From: Acidobacteriota bacterium
GTDB lineage: Bacteria; Acidobacteriota; Vicinamibacteria; Vicinamibacterales; CAVVIG01
Assembly: GCA_018268955.1 (NCBI GenBank)
Contig: JAFDVO010000033.1
Span: 1-36,404 of the forward strand
Length of the DNA stretch: 36,404 nucleotides
Direction of reading: 5' to 3'
Shown here: positions 17,199-24,178 of the stretch, piece after piece
How positions within the stretch are numbered: the stretch's first letter is position 1
Layout of the letters: every line of letters begins with the position of its first letter
Translations under genes and position numbers: made by a program
The notes under the pieces: model-generated
The model's database searches: none
Told to the model about the DNA's origin: nothing
The model's input: only the letters and a program-made list of their open reading frames with translations

Positions 17199-17330
17199 GA
17201 GGAGGTTGGAGGTGGGAGGTTGGAGGTTGGAGGTGGGAGGTTGGAGGTTGGAGGTGGGAGGTTGGAGGTTGGAGGTTGGAGGTTGGAGGTTGGAGGTTGG
17301 AGGTTCGAGGTTGGAGGTTGGAGGTTGGGG
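17199..17330. repeat. GGTTGGA heptamer minisatellite, G-rich on the plus strand
   Basis: About 18 copies of GGTTGGA, with a higher-order 21 bp unit in the first half where every third copy is GGTGGGA. The closely spaced GG and GGG runs could form G-quadruplexes on the plus strand. It lies between the operator of receptor copy 2 and the stop of the partner protein gene. Open frames across it encode only the period-7 peptide VGGWRLE and are not genes. The rest of 16988-17469 holds the operator and the hairpin at 17405-17441. Confidence 0.9.
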
Positions 17331-17404
17331 AACCGGGGGACGGGGAGGACGGAGCGCGGAGGTTGCGGAAGGCGGAGGGCAGGGCCGGGGTTCGCCGGAC
17401 CGAA

Positions 17405-17441
17405 CTCGAGACGGAAAGCAGCTGCTGCCTTCCCTCTCGAG
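17405..17441 (-). terminator. Long imperfect hairpin after partner protein copy 2
   Basis: CTCGAGACGGAAAGCAGC pairs with GCTGCCTTCCCTCTCGAG with two mismatches around a short loop. It lies about 29 bp after the stop codon at 17470 on the minus strand. There is no clear T tract, so it is a 3'-end structure and a possible terminator. Confidence 0.45.
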
Positions 17442-17469
17442 CCCGAATCCGAGTCCCGATTCCGAGCGA

Positions 17470-18465
17470 CTACTTCGTGACGTTCACCGTCACCTCATCG
17501 TAGCCGGTCAGTGCGCCGTCGTCCGCAAGTGCCCGGAGGATGTAGGTGCCCGGCTGGGTGAAGGTCACCTTCACCGGAATCTTGCCGTCAGCCGGCATGT
17601 CCGGTGGCACCCAGATCGGGGCCCAGGGTGAGTTGGCGCCCGCACGGGTGTCCTCCCAGGGCTTGATCTGAATCGGGTCGTAGGTCACCGGTGCGTTCTG
17701 CGGTGCCCGGTACGTGAACCACGACAGGTGGAGACCGACGTTCTTGCCCACGGTGACGCGCGTCGGCGGCAGCATCGTGGCGTTGCGCCGCGCCTGTGCT
17801 TCCGGTGGCGGTGGCGCCGTTGGCGCCGGGGCATTGGCGTCCCGCGCGGACGCGCGCGACACGGCCGCACCAGCCAGACGAACACCGCGCCGCTTCGGAA
17901 TGCCGTCGTCGGTGACGAGCGCGGCCAGGTTCACCGGCTGCCCAACCTTTGCGCTCACGGTACGACTGCCATCGATCTTCACGACCGGCGGCTTGTTCGA
18001 CCGGATCTCCGGGCTGCTCGAGCCAGCGCCGAGCGCGCCGGTTTCCGAGGCCTTCACGACGTCGTCCACCTTGTAGTCCTCACGAAGCGACGCGTACGCC
18101 TTCTCCGTGACGCCGTTCGTCGTGAGCGTCCAGACGAGTTCGTCCTTGGCGGTGAAGGTGGCCGGCACCTTCACGCGGAACACGAAGCGGTTCCGGCGCG
18201 GCAGGAAGTGCGTGGGCTGCCCCTGGTCAGGGTTGCCGGGCGCAAACCCGTTGTTGGGGCCGACCGGCACGTCCAGCTCTTCTTCCCAGTTCCGGTTCAT
18301 GTACCCGAACAGGAAGTACTTCGTTCCGTCCGGCTCTTCCTCCCAGCCTTCATAGCCGGGAGCCACGTTCTGCCCGCTGTTGTACGCAAGCGACTGCGCG
18401 CCGGCCAGGGCAGGCGCGCCGACGAGCGCCAGCATGGTGACCAGCGCACGAAGCTGATTCTTCAT
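17470..18465 (-). CDS. Exported beta-rich partner protein of the cytochrome/PHM-like enzyme, copy 2
   Basis: An ATG at 18465 gives MKNQLRALVTMLALVGAPALAGAQ, a standard signal peptide; the longer frame from 18492 adds nine unlikely residues. The 331-residue product starts its mature part with SLAYNSGQNVAPGYEGWEE. It contains a conserved FLFGYMNRNWEEE...PTHFLPRRNRFVFRVKVP region, an Ig/PKD-like strand set (KPPVVKIDGSRTVSAKVGQPVNLAALVTDDG), a low-complexity insert (about 200-235), and a C-terminal PKD-like repeat (GTYILRALADDGALTGYDEVTVNV). I know no named family. A second copy lies at 20469, and both follow a cytochrome/PHM-like gene directly, which indicates an obligate partner or substrate-presenting subunit (inference). 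Only two stretches, including the low-complexity insert, differ much between the copies. Confidence 0.8.
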   Translation of the reverse strand: MKNQLRALVTMLALVGAPALAGAQSLAYNSGQNVAPGYEGWEEEPDGTKYFLFGYMNRNWEEELDVPVGPNNGFAPGNPDQGQPTHFLPRRNRFVFRVKVPATFTAKDELVWTLTTNGVTEKAYASLREDYKVDDVVKASETGALGAGSSSPEIRSNKPPVVKIDGSRTVSAKVGQPVNLAALVTDDGIPKRRGVRLAGAAVSRASARDANAPAPTAPPPPEAQARRNATMLPPTRVTVGKNVGLHLSWFTYRAPQNAPVTYDPIQIKPWEDTRAGANSPWAPIWVPPDMPADGKIPVKVTFTQPGTYILRALADDGALTGYDEVTVNVTK

Positions 18466-18499
18466 GGGAATGTCCGATGTGATGGGGCCCATATGACAA

Positions 18500-18567
18500 C
18501 GCCACCGCCGAGGACACCGGGAACCCGGAGACGGGTCTCCGCGTGCTCAGCGTGCTCGGTGGTGGCG
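18500..18567 (-). promoter_or_regulatory. Nested hairpin between cytochrome and partner genes, copy 2
   Basis: Outer arms CGCCACCGCCGAG (18500-18512) and CTCGGTGGTGGCG (18555-18567) enclose an inner CGGAGA/TCTCCG stem (18526-18541). The equivalent spacer of the other module (21478-21548) folds the same way with different inner sequence. No T tract is present. It probably stabilises or punctuates the mRNA between the two cistrons. Confidence 0.55.
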
Positions 18568-18592
18568 TGTCGTGGACCGCTGACTACCTTGC

Positions 18593-20053
18593 TTACTGGT
18601 TCTGGGTCGGCCGCGCAGCGGCCTTCTGCTGCTGCGCGACGATGCCGCACAGCGGGCAGCCCAGGATGATGTCCTTCCCCGGGTTCGCCGCGATGCGGGC
18701 CTTCATCTCGTTCTGGAACTGCTCCTCGGTCAGCGTGACGCGATTGCCGAGGTCGATGAACATGTTCGCGATCGACCGGTTGCCCGAGCCCTGCCAGTTG
18801 CGCGGGTCAGGCACGTTCTTGTTCGACGGCGAGTTGTTCATGTAGCCGATGATGTGCAGGATGGTGCCCTTGGGCAGCAGCGGCGCCACGTCGTCCGCGT
18901 AGCTGTAGCCGCGGACCCAGTTGTGGTCGTAGCCGACGCACGACAGCGTCTGGATGTTGTAGCCCCAGATGGCCTCGAGGCACATGCGGGTGCCGGGCGC
19001 GTGCAGGTGCGGCTCGAACGAGGTGATCTTCGTCGGCTCGTTCAGCACCGTGTAGGCGTGCAGCTGCTGGTTGTCGCTCATCGCCTTGATGTCGATGTCG
19101 ACGCCGTTGCCGAGGCCCACGAACGCACGGCGATATTCCGGCTTGTAGCCCTTCGGGGCGAACTTGTAGCCGAACTCGAGGTGCGCGTTCGTGTCGCGGC
19201 CGTTCGAGTGCAGGTGCACCGAGTCGGAGACGATGTAGGAGCCCTTCTTGAGCAGGACCGCGGCCTTCGGGTCGAAGTAGTCGGGGTTCCGGCCAACTTC
19301 GTGCACCGGCCAGTTCACGACGTTCTCGCTGCCAGCGATGAGCTCCAGCTCGTTCGGGGCGTCGAGACCGACCTGCGTGCGGTAGATCAGGTGATGCCAC
19401 ACGTAGCGGCCACCGACCGTCTGGCGCTCCTTGTTGTTCAGGTCGACGTCGTTGACTTCCTTGACCTCGACGGCGAGGACGTAGCGGTCCTCCTCGATCG
19501 GGATCGGCACCGACTCGATCTCGCCCCACCAGTCGGGCGAGTTGCCCTTGACGAGGACGTCCTTGGTCTTGACGATCAGGTCGGGCGTCCCGATGCGCCA
19601 CGCCGTGTCGTCCGCGTACTGCTTGGCGGGCGGCATGTCGGCCGGGTTGCCGCGCGGCGCGCCGCTGTCAGCCCACTTCGCGATCTTGGCCACTTCCACG
19701 TCGCTCAAGGACGGATCGTCCTTGTACTTCTGGATGCCGATATTTTTCTCCATGTACCACGGCGGCATCACGCCGGCGTGCGGGCCGATCCCGGTGCGCG
19801 CCTTGATGGAGCGTGCCCACGGACGGACCTCTTCATACGTGGTGAGGGGCATCGGACCCGCACCGTTGGTGCGGTGGCAGTTCTCGCAGCTCCGCTGGAG
19901 AATCGGCGCGATGTCCTTGGTGTAGGTGACTTCTTCGGTGATGACCGGCGGAGCCGCACGCAGCACGAACGGCGATGACACGCCGGCGGCTATCGCTCCT
20001 ACGACCGCGGTTCCGAGGGTGATCTGCCACCCGAACTGGCGTCCAAGCTTCAT
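18593..20053 (-). CDS. Exported c-type cytochrome fused to type II copper monooxygenase (PHM-like) domain, copy 2
   Basis: ATG at 20053 lies 9 nt after AGGAG and gives MKLGRQFG; an ATG at 20059 is only 3 nt from AGGAG. The 486-residue product has an N-terminal export signal, one heme-c motif CENCH (about 56-60) with a nearby candidate Met ligand in GPMPLTTYEE, and then a PHM-like module. Candidate copper ligands are WHH in YVWHHLIYRTQ, HLHSNGRD, and HLHAPGTRM, the last resembling the HxHxxG of the C-terminal copper site. The GYMNNSPSNKNVPDP stretch aligns with the family motif YDNSxxNPxxPDP. The C-terminus has CPLC. It is a predicted periplasmic mono-oxygenase or copper redox protein with electron transfer through the heme; the substrate is unknown. 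Copy 1 is at 21564-23030. Confidence 0.83.
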   Translation of the reverse strand: MKLGRQFGWQITLGTAVVGAIAAGVSSPFVLRAAPPVITEEVTYTKDIAPILQRSCENCHRTNGAGPMPLTTYEEVRPWARSIKARTGIGPHAGVMPPWYMEKNIGIQKYKDDPSLSDVEVAKIAKWADSGAPRGNPADMPPAKQYADDTAWRIGTPDLIVKTKDVLVKGNSPDWWGEIESVPIPIEEDRYVLAVEVKEVNDVDLNNKERQTVGGRYVWHHLIYRTQVGLDAPNELELIAGSENVVNWPVHEVGRNPDYFDPKAAVLLKKGSYIVSDSVHLHSNGRDTNAHLEFGYKFAPKGYKPEYRRAFVGLGNGVDIDIKAMSDNQQLHAYTVLNEPTKITSFEPHLHAPGTRMCLEAIWGYNIQTLSCVGYDHNWVRGYSYADDVAPLLPKGTILHIIGYMNNSPSNKNVPDPRNWQGSGNRSIANMFIDLGNRVTLTEEQFQNEMKARIAANPGKDIILGCPLCGIVAQQQKAAARPTQNQ

Positions 20054-20162
20054 GAGCATTTACTCCTTCTGATCCGGCGACATCCCGCAGCCAGGCACAG
20101 CAGCGGCCGTTCCGGACAGCACTCACATTTCCCGGCACTCGACGATCCAGTGCCAGCTTGCA

Positions 20163-20208
20163 TTTGTAGCACCTTTGGTCAAGCGAGGGTGTCGCAACTT
20201 GTCGCAAA
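20163..20208 (-). promoter_or_regulatory. Direct-repeat operator plus extended -10 upstream of cytochrome copy 2
   Basis: The minus strand reads TTTGCGACAAG-TTGCGACAC (20189-20208), again with a 10 bp period. TGCTACAAA follows at 20163-20171, 26 bp on. The operator lies 136 bp before the start codon. This shows that the downstream cytochrome-partner pair has its own promoter and does not depend only on read-through from copy 1. Confidence 0.6.
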
Positions 20209-20275
20209 TCCGTCAACGACGGAAACTCGGCAGTTCGGGAACTTGAGACGTCGCCGGGGACGGGAGGGTTCCTGG

Positions 20276-20445
20276 GGGGAGGTTGGAGGTTGGAGGTGGA
20301 GGGTGGAGGGTGGAGGTTGGAGGTTGAAGGCTGGAGGTTGGAGGCTGGAGGTTGGAGGTTGGAGGCTGAGGGATTCGGGGTGACGGGCCGAACCCAGCCC
20401 TCGATTGCCGGTGCCCCCAACCTCTAACCTCTAACCTCTACCCTC
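20276..20445. repeat. GGTTGGA-type array facing inverted CTAACCT array
   Basis: Plus-strand GGTTGGAGG/GGCTGGAGG units fill 20276-20370. An opposing CCAACCTCTAACCTCTAACC array lies at 20414-20445. Together they can fold into a long imperfect hairpin just after the stop of partner protein copy 1 (20469, minus strand). The rest of the 415 bp spacer (20054-20468) holds the promoter of cytochrome copy 2 and nothing else that I recognise. Confidence 0.8.
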
Positions 20446-20468
20446 GGACTTGATCTTAGGAGTCCCCG

Positions 20469-21455
20469 CTACTTGGTGACCGTCACCGTGACTTCATCGA
20501 ACCCCGTCAGCGCGCCGTCGTCGGCCAGACCACGGATGACGTAAGTGCCGGGCTTCGTGAACGTCGCCTTCGCGGAGATGATGCCGTCCTTCGGCATCTC
20601 GGGCGGCGACCAGATGGGGGCCCACGGCGAGTTCGCGCCGGCGCGCGTGTCCTCCCACGGCTTGATCTGAATCGGGTCGAAGGTCACCTCCGCATCCGAT
20701 GGGCTGCGATAGACGAACCACGAGAGGTGCAGGCCGACGTTCTTGCCGACCGTCGCCCGGGCGGGCGGCTGCATGGCCCGGTTGGCCCGCGGCGCTGCAT
20801 CCGTGTTCGCAACTGCCCGGTCCGCCCGCGTGCCGCGGTTCGCGACGGCCGCACCGGCCAGCCCTGCCCCTCGCGTCTTCGGGACGCCATCGTCCGTGAC
20901 AAGCGCGGCCAGCGACACCGGCTGACCCACCTTCACCGTCACCGTCCTCGCACCCTGTACCTTGACCACAGGCGGCTTGTTCGCGCGGATCTCGGGGCTG
21001 CTCGAGCCGGCACCCAGCGCTCCGGTTTCCGAGGCCTTCACCACGTCGTCAACCTTGTAGTCTTCCCGAAGGGATGCCCAGGCCTTCTCCGTCTTGCCGT
21101 TCGGCGAGGTGATCGTCCAGATCAGCTCCTCCTTCGCCGTCCAGCCGGCCGGCACCTTCACGCGGAACACGAAGCGGTTCCGCCGTGGCAGGAAGTGCGT
21201 CGGCTGGCCCTGGTCGGGGTTACCGGGCGAGAAGCTGTTGGCCGGACCAACCTGGATGTCCGGCTCCTCTTCCCAGTTGCGGTTCATGTAGCCGAACAGG
21301 AAGTACTTCGACCCGTCGGCGTCCTCTTCCCAGCCCTCGTAGGCCGGAGCGATGGACTGACCACTGTTGTAGCTGAGCGACTGGGCCTGCACGAACCCGG
21401 CGGGAGCCAGCCACAGGACCGCCCCGAGCAGGGCGGCGCAACGAAGCTTCATCAT
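20469..21455 (-). CDS. Exported beta-rich partner protein of the cytochrome/PHM-like enzyme, copy 1
   Basis: A 328-residue paralogue of the protein at 17470. The signal peptide is MMKLRCAALLGAVLWLAPAGFVQAQ, and the mature part starts SLSYNSGQSIAPAYEGWEE. It shares the blocks FLFGYMNRNWEEE, PTHFLPRRNRFVFRVKVP, EDYKVDDVVKASETGALGAGSSSPEIR and PIQIKPWEDTRAGANSPWAPIW. The insert near residues 195-225 (rich in Ala, Arg and Asn) is the most divergent part. The second ATG (21452) is equally possible. It lies 108 bp after cytochrome copy 1 with a nested hairpin between them. It has no known named family; its repeated pairing with the cytochrome suggests a complex or a shared periplasmic task. Confidence 0.82.
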   Translation of the reverse strand: MMKLRCAALLGAVLWLAPAGFVQAQSLSYNSGQSIAPAYEGWEEDADGSKYFLFGYMNRNWEEEPDIQVGPANSFSPGNPDQGQPTHFLPRRNRFVFRVKVPAGWTAKEELIWTITSPNGKTEKAWASLREDYKVDDVVKASETGALGAGSSSPEIRANKPPVVKVQGARTVTVKVGQPVSLAALVTDDGVPKTRGAGLAGAAVANRGTRADRAVANTDAAPRANRAMQPPARATVGKNVGLHLSWFVYRSPSDAEVTFDPIQIKPWEDTRAGANSPWAPIWSPPEMPKDGIISAKATFTKPGTYVIRGLADDGALTGFDEVTVTVTK

Positions 21456-21477
21456 GACCTTGTTCCGAAATGAAAAA

Positions 21478-21548
21478 GCGCCACCACGGAGGACGCGGAC
21501 GCGCGGGACCCTGGGGTCCCGCGCCTTCGACGCCGTTCGCGGTGGCGC
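21478..21548 (-). promoter_or_regulatory. Nested hairpin between cytochrome and partner genes, copy 1
   Basis: Outer arms GCGCCACC (21478-21485) and GGTGGCGC (21541-21548) enclose a perfect inner 10-bp stem, GCGCGGGACC/GGTCCCGCGC (21501-21510 and 21515-21524), with a CTGG loop. Outer-arm sequence and layout match 18500-18567, while the inner stem does not. That suggests pressure on structure, or insertion of the same repeat family. Confidence 0.6.
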
Positions 21549-21563
21549 GAAATCGCCTGCGTC

Positions 21564-23030
21564 CTACTGCTGCTGTTGCTGCTGCGTGGTCCGGGCGCCC
21601 GCCTTCATCTGCTGGGCCACGACACCGCACAGCGGGCAGCCGAGAATGATGTCCTTGCCGGGGTTCGCCGCGACACGGGCACGCATCTCTTCCTGGAACT
21701 GCTCCTCGGTCATGTGCACACGGTTACCGAGGTCGATGAACATGTTCGTGATTGAGCGGTTGCCCGACCCCGACCAGTTGCGCGGATCCGCCACGTTCTT
21801 GTTCCCGGCCGTGTTGTCCATGTAGCCGATGATGTGGAGGATCGTGCCCTTCGGCAGCAGCGGCGCCACATCGTCGGCGTAGCTGTAGCCACGCACCCAG
21901 TTGTGGTCGTAGCCCACGCACGAGAGCGTCTGGATGTTGTAGCCCCAGATTGCCTCGAGGCACATGCGGGTGCCGGGCGCGTGCAGGTGCGGCTCGAACG
22001 AGATGATCTTCGTCGGCTCGGGCAGCACCGCATACGCGTGGAGCTGCTGGTCCTTCTCCATCCCGGTGATGTCGATGTCGACACCGTTGCCGAGCGAGTA
22101 GCTCGCGCGCTTGTACAGCGGCTTGTAGCCCTTCGGCGCGAACTTGTAGCCGAACTCGAGGTGCGAGGTGACGTCCTTGCCGCTCGAGTGCGTGTGCAGC
22201 GAGTCGGAGACGATGTAGGAGCCCTTCTTCAGCAGGCGCGCCGCCTTCGGATCGAAGTAGTCAGGGTTGCGACCCACTTCGTGCACCGGCCAGCCCACCA
22301 CGTTCTCGCTGCTCGAGGTGTCGAGGTCCGCCGTGGCCACGTCCTGGTCGAGCCCCACCTGCGTGCGGTAGATCAGGTGATGCCACACGAACAGGCTGCC
22401 CACCGTCTCGCGGCCGCCGTTGCTCACGGTCGCGTTGTTGACTTCCTTGATCTCGACGGCCAGCACGTAGCGGTCTTCGTCGATCGGAATCGGCACCGGC
22501 TCGATCTCGCCCCACCAGTCGGGGGCGTTCGCCTTGACCACGATGTCCTTGGTCTTGACGATCAGGTCGGGGGTGCCAATCCGCCAGGTGTTGTTGTCGG
22601 CCCACTGCCGGGCGGGCGGCATGTCAGCCGGGTTGCCACGCGGCGCGCCGCTGTCGGCCCACTTCGCCACCTTGGCCACTTCCTCGGCGCTCAAGGACGG
22701 ATCGTCCTTGTACTTCTGGATGCCGATGTTCTTCTCGAGGTACCACGGCGGCATCACGCCGGCGTGCGGGCCGATCCCGGTGCGGGTCTTGATGGCACGC
22801 GCCCACGGCCGAACCTCCTCGTAGGTGGTGAGAGGCATCGGGCCGCCGCCACCGGGACGGTGGCAGTTCTCGCAGCTGCGCTGCAGGATCGGGGCAATGT
22901 CCTTCGTGTACGTCACGTCGGGCGTAGCCGGCGCCTGCGCACCGACAACCGACGATGACATCCCGAAGGTGGCCACCGCACCAACGGCGGCGACTCCCAG
23001 GGCGATTTTCCAGGCCTGTCCGACTTTCAT
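21564..23030 (-). CDS. Exported c-type cytochrome fused to type II copper monooxygenase (PHM-like) domain, copy 1
   Basis: The ATG at 23030 has GAGGAG six nt upstream and gives MKVGQAWKIALG. An open extension to 23126 is ignored. The 488-residue product has an export signal (1-32), a heme-binding CENCH (C53, C56, H57), then candidate copper ligands H217-H218 (WHHL), H279/H281 (SLHTHSSG), H348/H350 (EPHLHAPG) and M404 (GYMDN). A C-terminal CPLC (C465, C468) and a Gln run at the end follow. The layout matches bacterial proteins that combine a c-type heme with a peptidylglycine hydroxylating monooxygenase-like domain. It probably acts in the periplasm on a small organic substrate or as a copper redox carrier; the substrate is unknown. 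It lies divergent from the TAXI-kinase-regulator genes. Confidence 0.85.
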   Translation of the reverse strand: MKVGQAWKIALGVAAVGAVATFGMSSSVVGAQAPATPDVTYTKDIAPILQRSCENCHRPGGGGPMPLTTYEEVRPWARAIKTRTGIGPHAGVMPPWYLEKNIGIQKYKDDPSLSAEEVAKVAKWADSGAPRGNPADMPPARQWADNNTWRIGTPDLIVKTKDIVVKANAPDWWGEIEPVPIPIDEDRYVLAVEIKEVNNATVSNGGRETVGSLFVWHHLIYRTQVGLDQDVATADLDTSSSENVVGWPVHEVGRNPDYFDPKAARLLKKGSYIVSDSLHTHSSGKDVTSHLEFGYKFAPKGYKPLYKRASYSLGNGVDIDITGMEKDQQLHAYAVLPEPTKIISFEPHLHAPGTRMCLEAIWGYNIQTLSCVGYDHNWVRGYSYADDVAPLLPKGTILHIIGYMDNTAGNKNVADPRNWSGSGNRSITNMFIDLGNRVHMTEEQFQEEMRARVAANPGKDIILGCPLCGVVAQQMKAGARTTQQQQQQ

Positions 23031-23113
23031 GCGTTGCTCCTCGTTGCGCACCAGCGGCTCCGGTCGGGCCGGACGCTGGGACGGCTCATGAGTCCCAGTA
23101 CAGACTGAGGGCA

Positions 23114-23168
23114 AATTAAACACCATCCCGCGCGATTTGGGTCTGAAAAGGTTGTCGCAACTTGTATC
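23114..23168 (-). promoter_or_regulatory. Operator and promoter region between cytochrome copy 1 and the TAXI gene
   Basis: The minus strand reads GATACAAG-TTGCGACAAC (23151-23168), with one strong and one weak repeat unit. TGTTTAATT follows at 23114-23122. The distance of 37 bp is 11 bp, one helical turn, longer than at the three sister promoters. On the plus strand the same bases abut the -10-like TACACT of the TAXI gene, so one site could serve both directions. Confidence 0.5.
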
Positions 23169-23171
23169 GGC

Positions 23172-23177
23172 TACACT
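23172..23177 (+). promoter_or_regulatory. Putative -10 of the TAXI-kinase-regulator operon
   Basis: TACACT is separated by 8 nt from the ATG at 23186, and no Shine-Dalgarno sequence precedes that ATG. Transcription would start at or next to the start codon, so the mRNA is probably leaderless. No good -35 is visible; the operator at 23151-23168 occupies that position. Confidence 0.45.
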
Positions 23178-23185
23178 CGCTCCAC

Positions 23186-24178
23186 ATGTCAGCCAGCTTC
23201 CGGCATCCGCTGGGCTTCCGCGGACCGGCCCGGCGCGTCGTGCCGGCCGCCTGCCTGGCCCTGGCCCTGCTCGGCGCCGCGTGCGACCGGCCTGGCCCGG
23301 CGCAGTCGGCCGACCACTCGCCCCTCAGGGTGTCCACGGCCTTTGGACCGTTCAGCAACCGCCTCATCGAGGAGTACCGCCGGTCGATGCCCGACCTCGA
23401 CATCCAGGAGGTGCGGGTCTCCTTTTCGTCCGAGGGGCTCACCCAGATCGAGCAGGGCACGCTCGACCTCGGGGTCGTGCTGGCAGACGATGCCTACCGG
23501 GCCTATTTCGGCGAGGACGCCAGCCAGCCACGCCGGGAGAGCGCGGTCCGCGCCATTACCCTGCTGCAGCCCCTGCCCACCTACCTGCTGGCGCGAACCG
23601 GGTCCAATATCCGCACGGTGGCCGACCTGGACGGCAAGACGGTCGCGGTCGGGCCGGAGGGGAGTTCGGTGTGGAAGCTCGGCACCCTGGTGCTGCAGGC
23701 GTTCGGGGTGGAGCAGGCGGCGGTACGCGCGATCGGCTCCAGGGAAGTGGCGGTGAACGGCCTGCGCGACGGCACGTTCGACGCCATCATGCTGCCGGGC
23801 TACGTGTACCCGGAGGCCTTCACGGAGACGCTGCTGCGCGAGGGCGGCGCCTACCTCCTGCCCATCGACGGGCCGCCCGTCGAGCAGATGCGGAAGCAGT
23901 CTCCGTTCGTGCGCGTGGTGATGATCCCGCCCGACATCTACCCGGGCCAGGACCGCATCGTACCCACGGTCGGCATCGACATGATGATCGTCTGCCGGCG
24001 CGACCTGGACGAGGCGCTCGTCTTCCGCCTGACGAGCCAGCTCTTCGAGGTCTTCCCCCGCCTGGCGCGGGTCGAGGCGACCATGCGGTTCCTGAACCTG
24101 GAAGAGGCGCCGGCCACGCCCATTCCGCTGCACCCCGGAGCTGCCCGCTACTTCCGGCAGCGTGAACTGTCGTGGTGA
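23186..24178 (+). CDS. TAXI-family solute-binding lipoprotein
   Basis: ATG at 23186 gives a 330-residue product with a lipoprotein signal ending in LLGAAC (Cys 33); the frame to 23162 adds eight unneeded residues. The mature part is a TAXI-type (TRAP-associated extracytoplasmic immunogenic) periplasmic binding fold: LRVSTAFGPFSNRLIEEY, VSFSSEGLTQIEQGTLDLGVVLADDA, and NIRTVADLDGKTVAVGPEGSSVWKLG. TAXI proteins normally feed a TRAP membrane permease, but none is encoded here. Instead its stop overlaps the start of a histidine kinase by 7 bp (GTGGTGA). I infer a membrane-anchored ligand sensor for that kinase rather than a transport component. Confidence 0.83.
   Translation: MSASFRHPLGFRGPARRVVPAACLALALLGAACDRPGPAQSADHSPLRVSTAFGPFSNRLIEEYRRSMPDLDIQEVRVSFSSEGLTQIEQGTLDLGVVLADDAYRAYFGEDASQPRRESAVRAITLLQPLPTYLLARTGSNIRTVADLDGKTVAVGPEGSSVWKLGTLVLQAFGVEQAAVRAIGSREVAVNGLRDGTFDAIMLPGYVYPEAFTETLLREGGAYLLPIDGPPVEQMRKQSPFVRVVMIPPDIYPGQDRIVPTVGIDMMIVCRRDLDEALVFRLTSQLFEVFPRLARVEATMRFLNLEEAPATPIPLHPGAARYFRQRELSW

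Noticed and set aside
17199..17330. CRISPR array
   Set aside because: Units are 7 bp with no spacers and no cas genes nearby. The other short-unit arrays fail for the same reason.
16979..17631. Open frames encoding VGGWRLE heptapeptide repeats
   Set aside because: They are translations of a 7-bp DNA repeat in several frames. The period and lack of start signals show a non-coding minisatellite.
23137..24165. A 342-codon plus-strand frame overlapping the TAXI gene
   Set aside because: The frame is Arg/Pro/Gly-rich. The alternative frame from 23186 gives a lipoprotein signal and a clear TAXI fold.
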